The translations under genes and the position numbers were made by a program. Below are positions 6,282-10,009 of a stretch of DNA of 10,009 nucleotides, one piece after another. Source of the DNA: Dysgonamonadaceae bacterium (GTDB lineage: Bacteria; Bacteroidota; Bacteroidia; Bacteroidales; Azobacteroidaceae). The notes under the pieces were generated by a model. That model saw nothing but the letters and a program-made list of their open reading frames with translations. It made no database searches and had not been told where the DNA came from. Location of the stretch: contig JAITTA010000211.1 in NCBI GenBank assembly GCA_031287395.1, forward strand, positions 1 to 10,009, written 5' to 3'. Position 1 is the first letter of the stretch. Each line of letters begins with the position of its first letter.

Positions 6282-6962
6282 ATGAAAAAAGGAAATGTTT
6301 TTGCCGCTCTATTATTAAGTGCGGTTATTATTTTAGGGGGATGTAATGCTAGTAATACTGCAAAAGGTACAGGAATCGGAGCTGGTGGAGGCGCAGCAGT
6401 AGGTGCCGGTATAGGCGCTTTAATTAATGGGGGTAAAGGTGCGGCATGGGGTGCCGGTATTGGTGCTGTTGTCGGTGGTGCTGCCGGAGCTTTGATCGGA
6501 AATAAAATGGATAAACAAAAAGCCGAATTGGAAAAGATTCAGGGTGCTCAGGTGGAATCTGTTAATGAAGGTCAGGCTATTAAAGTTACTTTTGAGTCGG
6601 GAATTTTGTTTGCAACCAACTCAAGTACATTGAATCAGGTTTCTAAAAATTCATTGACTCAATTTGCCAATAGTTTAAAAACCAATCCGGATACCGATGT
6701 TCAGATTTATGGACATACCGATAGTTCTGGGAACGATCAGATTAATATCCCATTGTCACAACATCGTGCGCAATCGGTTATGGATTATTTGGTAGGTCAA
6801 GGGGTTGCAGCTTCCCGCATGACTTTTCAGGGAATGGGAGCATCTCAACCGGTAGCTGATAATTCGACTTCTGCAGGTAAAGCTCAAAACCGTCGTGTAG
6901 AAGTATATATCACTCCCAATCAAAAAATGATTCAGGAAGCTCAACAGGGAACATTGAAATAA
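6282..6962 (+). CDS. OmpA-domain lipoprotein with glycine zipper
   Basis: 226 residues. The start at 6282 was chosen over an in-frame ATG at 6240 because it gives a standard lipoprotein signal (MKKGNVFAALLLSAVIILGGC) with lipobox LGGC and lipidated Cys21; the upstream start would add 14 residues before the signal. After Cys21 comes NASNTAKG, without the acidic surface-export signal used by Bacteroidota, so it probably stays on the inner leaflet of the outer membrane (inference). Residues about 27-75 are a glycine-zipper membrane-associating segment with many GxxxG repeats (for example GTGIGAGGGAAVGAGIGALI). Residues about 100-215 form an OmpA C-terminal domain, with GHTDSSGNDQINIPLSQHRA carrying the peptidoglycan-binding Asp and Arg, and QNRRVEVYI as last strand. 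The architecture resembles E. coli YiaD. Likely role: linking the outer membrane to peptidoglycan. Confidence 0.92.
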   Translation: MKKGNVFAALLLSAVIILGGCNASNTAKGTGIGAGGGAAVGAGIGALINGGKGAAWGAGIGAVVGGAAGALIGNKMDKQKAELEKIQGAQVESVNEGQAIKVTFESGILFATNSSTLNQVSKNSLTQFANSLKTNPDTDVQIYGHTDSSGNDQINIPLSQHRAQSVMDYLVGQGVAASRMTFQGMGASQPVADNSTSAGKAQNRRVEVYITPNQKMIQEAQQGTLK

Positions 6963-7009
6963 ATTTCCGTTCAATCATTAAATTTATCTAAGTAATCAAA
7001 CCGGAGTGC

Positions 7010-7027
7010 CCGGAAATGTAATTCCGG
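7010..7027 (+). repeat. CCGGAA/TTCCGG hairpin
   Basis: CCGGAA (7010-7015) and TTCCGG (7022-7027) pair perfectly around a 6-nt loop, 48 nt after the OmpA stop. An A-run follows rather than a T-run, so on the plus strand it is not a standard terminator. It could protect the 3' end of the ompA-type transcript. Confidence 0.45.
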
Positions 7028-7099
7028 AAAAAATTCCTTACAGGATGGAGCAGAGTGGTATAAAAAGGACTTCGGACCAGGTAAAGAGATAAAAAAAAG

Positions 7100-7159
7100 A
7101 AAATCCGGCGGAAGTCCGGAACTTCAGATAATAAAAAAGGATAAGGTCCGGATTTTTTT
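7100..7159 (+). terminator. Candidate intrinsic terminator for the OmpA lipoprotein transcript
   Basis: AAAATCCGG (7100-7108) pairs perfectly with CCGGATTTT (7148-7156), and a run of seven T residues (7153-7159) completes an intrinsic-terminator pattern. The 39-nt interior contains its own perfect hairpin, GAAGT/ACTTC (7111-7115 and 7121-7125, loop CCGGA). The stem is weaker than a textbook terminator, and alternative pairings exist with the sequence just upstream (see findings). The T-run ends one base before the proS -7 box. Confidence 0.5.
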
Positions 7160-7160
7160 G

Positions 7161-7168
7161 TATCTTTG
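7161..7168 (+). promoter_or_regulatory. proS: Bacteroidota-type -7 box of proS
   Basis: TATCTTTG matches TAnnTTTG exactly. Transcription would start near 7175, giving a leader of about 100 nt that contains the hairpin at 7191-7262. No clear -33 TTTG at normal spacing. Confidence 0.55.
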
Positions 7169-7190
7169 CAGCCCGAAACAAGATATAAGT

Positions 7191-7262
7191 TTTAAGTTAT
7201 GAGTTTGAGGTTTGGCTTTCGCCCGACAAAAAGGTCTTGTAACTTAAAGTTTGTAACTTAAA
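7191..7262 (+). repeat. Long hairpin in the proS leader
   Basis: Positions 7191-7212 pair with 7241-7262: 16 Watson-Crick pairs, five G-U pairs and one mismatch (7207/7246), around a 28-nt loop. Each arm is built from a repeated AAGTT/AACTT-type unit. The stem ends 13 nt before the ATG at 7276, inside the likely ribosome-binding region. Confidence 0.6.
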
Positions 7263-7275
7263 CCTAAATATGATT

Positions 7276-8757
7276 ATGGCTGTAGAAATCAAGGAACTGA
7301 CTTCGAGAAGTGAAAATTATTCGCAATGGTACAATGATTTGGTAATTAAAGCGGATTTGGCTGAGAATTCCGCTGTCCGCGGTTGTATGGTAATCAAGCC
7401 GTATGGGTATGCTATTTGGGAAAAAATTCAGCGTCAGTTGGACGATATGTTCAAGGAAACAGGGCATGTGAATGCCTACTTCCCTTTATTTATTCCGAAA
7501 TCATTTTTGAGTAAGGAAGCCGATCACGTGGAAGGTTTTGCCAAAGAATGTGCTGTTGTGACGCATTACAGGCTTAAGAATGACCCGAACGGACGTGGAG
7601 TGGTGGTTGACCCGGAGGCCCGCCTCGAAGAAGAATTGATTGTTCGTCCTACTTCGGAAACCATTATCTGGAATACCTACAAGAATTGGATACAGTCGTA
7701 CCGCGATTTACCTGTTTTGTGTAATCAATGGGCAAATGTAGTCCGTTGGGAGATGCGTACCCGTTTGTTTTTGCGTACGTCCGAATTTCTTTGGCAGGAA
7801 GGACATACGGCTCATGCTACAAAAGAAGAAGCCATTGAGGAAACGGAAAGGATGCTTCATGTTTATGCCGAATTTGCGGAAAAGTACATGGCAGTACCGG
7901 TGTTGAAAGGGTTGAAGTCGGCGAATGAACGTTTTGCAGGCGCTTTGGAAACCTATTGCATTGAGGCTTTGATGCAGGATGGTAAAGCATTACAGGCCGG
8001 GACTTCCCATTTTCTCGGACAAAATTTTGCCAAAGCCTTTGATGTTCAGTTCTTGGACAAGGATGGAAAGCGGGATTATGTGTGGGCTACTTCCTGGGGC
8101 GTTTCTACTCGTCTGATGGGTGCTTTAATTATGGCTCACTCGGATGATAACGGATTGGTATTGCCTCCAAAACTGGCTCCTTATCAGGTCGTTATTGTGC
8201 CTATCTATAAAACGGATGAACAACTGGCTGCTATCGATGAAAAAGTGGCCGGATTGACGGCCCGTTTGAAGGCTATGGGTATCAGTTTTAAGTATGATAA
8301 TACAACCAATAAGAAACCGGGCTGGAAATTTGCGGAATATGAGTTGAAAGGTGTACCTGTCCGTTTGGCTATCGGCGCCCGTGATATGGAAAACAATACG
8401 GTTGAGATAGCTCGCCGGGATACTTTGACCAAAGAAACCATTTCTTTCGATGGAATTGATAATCACATCAAAAGTTTGTTGGATGATATCCAGTCTAATA
8501 TTTTCAAAAAAGCTCTGGATTTCCGTACTTCCAAAACGTTTTCGGTCGATACTTACGACGAATTCAAGGAAAAAATCGAGGAAGGGGGTTTCATCATGGC
8601 CCATTGGGACGGAACTCCGGAAACTGAAGAAAAAATCAAGGAAGAAACAAAGGCAAGCATCCGTTGTATTCCTTTGGAGGGAAATAAAACGCCTGGAGTT
8701 TGTATGGTGACAGGTAAACCTTCGGCCGGAAGAGTGGTTTTTGCAAGAGCATATTGA
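7276..8757 (+). CDS. proS: Prolyl-tRNA synthetase, archaeal/eukaryotic-like (type 3)
   Basis: This class II synthetase charges tRNA-Pro with proline in the cytosol. 493 residues from the ATG at 7276 (MAVEIKELTSRSENYSQWY); an in-frame ATG at 7270 adds two residues and cannot be excluded. The SENYSQWYNDLVIKADL start, absence of the ~180-residue editing insertion found in E. coli-type ProRS, and the C-terminal end FARAY all mark the short archaeal/eukaryotic-like form. Visible catalytic motifs are RPTSETIIW (proline-binding loop), RWEMR to RTSEFLWQEGHTAH (motif 2 region) and GVSTRLMGALIMAHSDD (motif 3). The anticodon-binding domain follows from about residue 300 (LAPYQVVIVPIY). The C-terminal zinc-type domain keeps its fold signature but retains only Cys476 of the four ligands seen in Thermus ProRS. 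Likely monocistronic, convergent with the phosphatase gene. Confidence 0.96.
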   Translation: MAVEIKELTSRSENYSQWYNDLVIKADLAENSAVRGCMVIKPYGYAIWEKIQRQLDDMFKETGHVNAYFPLFIPKSFLSKEADHVEGFAKECAVVTHYRLKNDPNGRGVVVDPEARLEEELIVRPTSETIIWNTYKNWIQSYRDLPVLCNQWANVVRWEMRTRLFLRTSEFLWQEGHTAHATKEEAIEETERMLHVYAEFAEKYMAVPVLKGLKSANERFAGALETYCIEALMQDGKALQAGTSHFLGQNFAKAFDVQFLDKDGKRDYVWATSWGVSTRLMGALIMAHSDDNGLVLPPKLAPYQVVIVPIYKTDEQLAAIDEKVAGLTARLKAMGISFKYDNTTNKKPGWKFAEYELKGVPVRLAIGARDMENNTVEIARRDTLTKETISFDGIDNHIKSLLDDIQSNIFKKALDFRTSKTFSVDTYDEFKEKIEEGGFIMAHWDGTPETEEKIKEETKASIRCIPLEGNKTPGVCMVTGKPSAGRVVFARAY

Positions 8758-8810
8758 TAACGTTAGAAATGGGAGACGAAGAATGATTACTTATATGAAG
8801 GTAAAATAAA

Positions 8811-10009
8811 TTATTTCCCACATCGATATGAGCCGACTATTTTCCCCGAATCGTCCAGCACAGTAATGTCCAGTTTTTTACGATTGACATGGAGTTTGAT
8901 TAATGTGCGGCTCCCATTCCTCGGACCGCCGCCTATAATGATGGGAAAATTATGTTGTTTCTCAACCGGGTTGTATATGCTATGCCGATGTGTATGCGCA
9001 CAGATAGCAATATCCGCTTTCCCTTTATTAAGTACCGGTCCGAACAATTTCCTGCAATGCAGTGTGCCGTGTTCATCAACCTCATCTTCCGAATAATAAT
9101 GTGGTATGTGCATCAATACGACTCTGAATTTCGCTTTTTTCGCCGCAGGGGATTTGAGTTCCTGTTCCAGCCATTCAGCTTCCTTTTCCCTGTATGGATC
9201 GAACGAAACCAGTCCTGCATATTCCTGATGACCGTCCACCTTATCTTCTCCCGTATCCAACACGACGAAGAAAGCAGGTCCTGCCGAAAAAGAATAATAG
9301 GGTTTTGCTCCCGTATCCAGGTAGTCATACAACAGGCGGGCATATCCTCCTCGCGTCTCATGATTACCACGGACATACACCAAGGGCTTTTCCGACGCAA
9401 AAACCTCCGTACAAGGGGATATGACATTTTTTATCAATTGATTTTCACTGTCCAGGATATTCACACTGTCGCCGTTGAGGCATACAAAATCATACGGATC
9501 GTTATTGTTCAGACCAATTAAATGGGCGATGGATTCGGGACGATCGTGTATGTCATTAAGGATCAACATGGAAACTTCATCTGTCTTCGGAGATGGCATC
9601 ACAAAATGATAAATCCGGCTTTCTATGGTTTTTCCATATTTGGCAAGATAAGGGCTGTATTTGATGATTTCTTTTGAACATACTTTGTAAGCATATCTTA
9701 CTCCGGGTTTCAATTTTTCCAGGCGGATTTTATGAATACGATTATTGGCCTGGTTCAGTCCATCTATATTGGTTATTGCGGTTTGTGACAAATCGGTATT
9801 TTCTCCAAATTCTACCCAACTGAAACAATTCCGGTTGGTAATCCAGACAATCGTCATGGTGTCGTCCCCCGGAAATTGCAGGTAGGGTTCGGTTAAAAAT
9901 TGGAAAATTTCCGATTTTTCGGTTGATGGGTCATTTTGTGAAAATGATGAAGCAAATAACCGCTGCGTCAGGCTGCCGGATAGGCCTAACAATGTCAGTC
10001 TTTTAAGAA
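8811..10009 (-). CDS. Exported metallophosphatase with N-terminal Fn3-like domain (5' end off the right edge)
   Basis: A calcineurin-like phosphoesterase, probably periplasmic; substrate unknown. The reading frame is open from the stop at 8811-8813 to the window edge, so the true start lies outside. A TTG at 9992 is the first formal start, but the codons upstream of it read LKRLT and lead into LLGLSGSL, which fits a signal or Tat-type N-terminus (usually RRxFLK) lying mostly outside. Next comes a beta-rich domain like the purple acid phosphatase N-terminal domain (LTEPYLQFPGDDTMTIVWIT to about LKPGVRYAYKV). The catalytic domain has the metal motifs in order: LNDIHDR (9539-9569), NGD (9468-9476), RGNHE (9357-9371), LMHIPHY (about 9097-9120) and CAHTHRH (8984-9004). 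The first motif has Asn where many members have Gly or Ser. It converges with proS, with a 53-nt gap. Confidence 0.88.
   Translation of the reverse strand, partial: LKRLTLLGLSGSLTQRLFASSFSQNDPSTEKSEIFQFLTEPYLQFPGDDTMTIVWITNRNCFSWVEFGENTDLSQTAITNIDGLNQANNRIHKIRLEKLKPGVRYAYKVCSKEIIKYSPYLAKYGKTIESRIYHFVMPSPKTDEVSMLILNDIHDRPESIAHLIGLNNNDPYDFVCLNGDSVNILDSENQLIKNVISPCTEVFASEKPLVYVRGNHETRGGYARLLYDYLDTGAKPYYSFSAGPAFFVVLDTGEDKVDGHQEYAGLVSFDPYREKEAEWLEQELKSPAAKKAKFRVVLMHIPHYYSEDEVDEHGTLHCRKLFGPVLNKGKADIAICAHTHRHSIYNPVEKQHNFPIIIGGGPRNGSRTLIKLHVNRKKLDITVLDDSGKIVGSYRCGK

Larger units (their letters stand above)
6963..7275. other. Non-coding region between the OmpA lipoprotein gene and proS
   Basis: About 310 nt with no credible coding sequence. 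The first part (7001-7152) is unusual for containing six CCGG tetramers and several competing inverted repeats ending in a T run. It is followed by an exact -7 box (7161-7168) and a long hairpin (7191-7262) just before the proS start. The parts are listed separately. Confidence 0.75.

Noticed and set aside
7051..7066. AGAGTGGTAT, resembling the T-box core AGGGTGGTACCGCG, upstream of an aminoacyl-tRNA synthetase gene
   Set aside because: Only the first part matches and the CCGCG half is absent. T-boxes are not established in Bacteroidota. The likely proS promoter (7161-7168) lies downstream, so proS transcripts from it would lack this element.
8125..8604. A 159-codon minus-strand open frame
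   Set aside because: It is antisense to the anticodon-binding part of proS, which is clearly the real gene; its translation shows no recognisable domain.
8804..8816. AAATAA/TTATTT palindrome between proS and the phosphatase gene as a bidirectional terminator
   Set aside because: Only A-T pairs with a one-base centre, and it overlaps the phosphatase stop codon; too weak to call as a terminator.
8952..9521. A 189-codon plus-strand open frame
   Set aside because: It lies antisense inside the metallophosphatase gene, whose catalytic motifs are all intact. The predicted protein is Arg/Phe/Ile-rich with no family resemblance, as expected of a shadow frame.

Overview
The window looks like a chromosomal segment from a Bacteroidota bacterium, most likely order Bacteroidales. 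Three things point there. Several non-coding stretches carry exact TAnnTTTG boxes, the Bacteroidota -7 promoter element, and genes lack strong Shine-Dalgarno sequences. A DUF5606 protein, a family I know from Bacteroidota, is present. The prolyl-tRNA synthetase is the short archaeal/eukaryotic-like form common in this phylum. I cannot fix the genus. No mobile element, CRISPR array, tRNA or rRNA was seen.

Layout. 1-497 (-) is grpE, cut at its C-terminal end by the left edge. 498-798 is a divergent intergenic region. It holds a long imperfect inverted repeat, two -7 boxes facing each other on opposite strands, and three consecutive small hairpins before the next gene. 799-5269 (+) is a tight four-gene cluster with gaps of 17, 12 and 5 nt: a secreted PDZ/DUF4136-like/PDZ protein, ferrochelatase (hemH), a DedA-family membrane protein and a MATE efflux transporter. 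5351-6161 (+) holds DUF5606 and a small acidic protein of unknown function. 6282-6962 (+) is an OmpA-domain lipoprotein with a glycine zipper. 6963-7275 has a CCGG-rich region that can fold as a terminator or in alternative ways, then an exact -7 box, then a 22-pair hairpin ending 13 nt before the proS start codon. 7276-8757 (+) is proS. 8811-10009 (-) is a convergent metallophosphatase whose 5' end runs off the right edge.

The genes are mostly housekeeping and envelope functions: protein folding (GrpE), heme synthesis (HemH), lipid-carrier recycling and membrane physiology (DedA), drug or metabolite efflux (MATE), outer-membrane to peptidoglycan anchoring (OmpA lipoprotein) and translation (ProS). 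I do not see a defence or mobile system. The items most worth a second look are the non-coding regions on either side of the main cluster and before proS, the PDZ-DUF4136-PDZ protein, and a ProRS zinc site that keeps only one of four expected cysteines.
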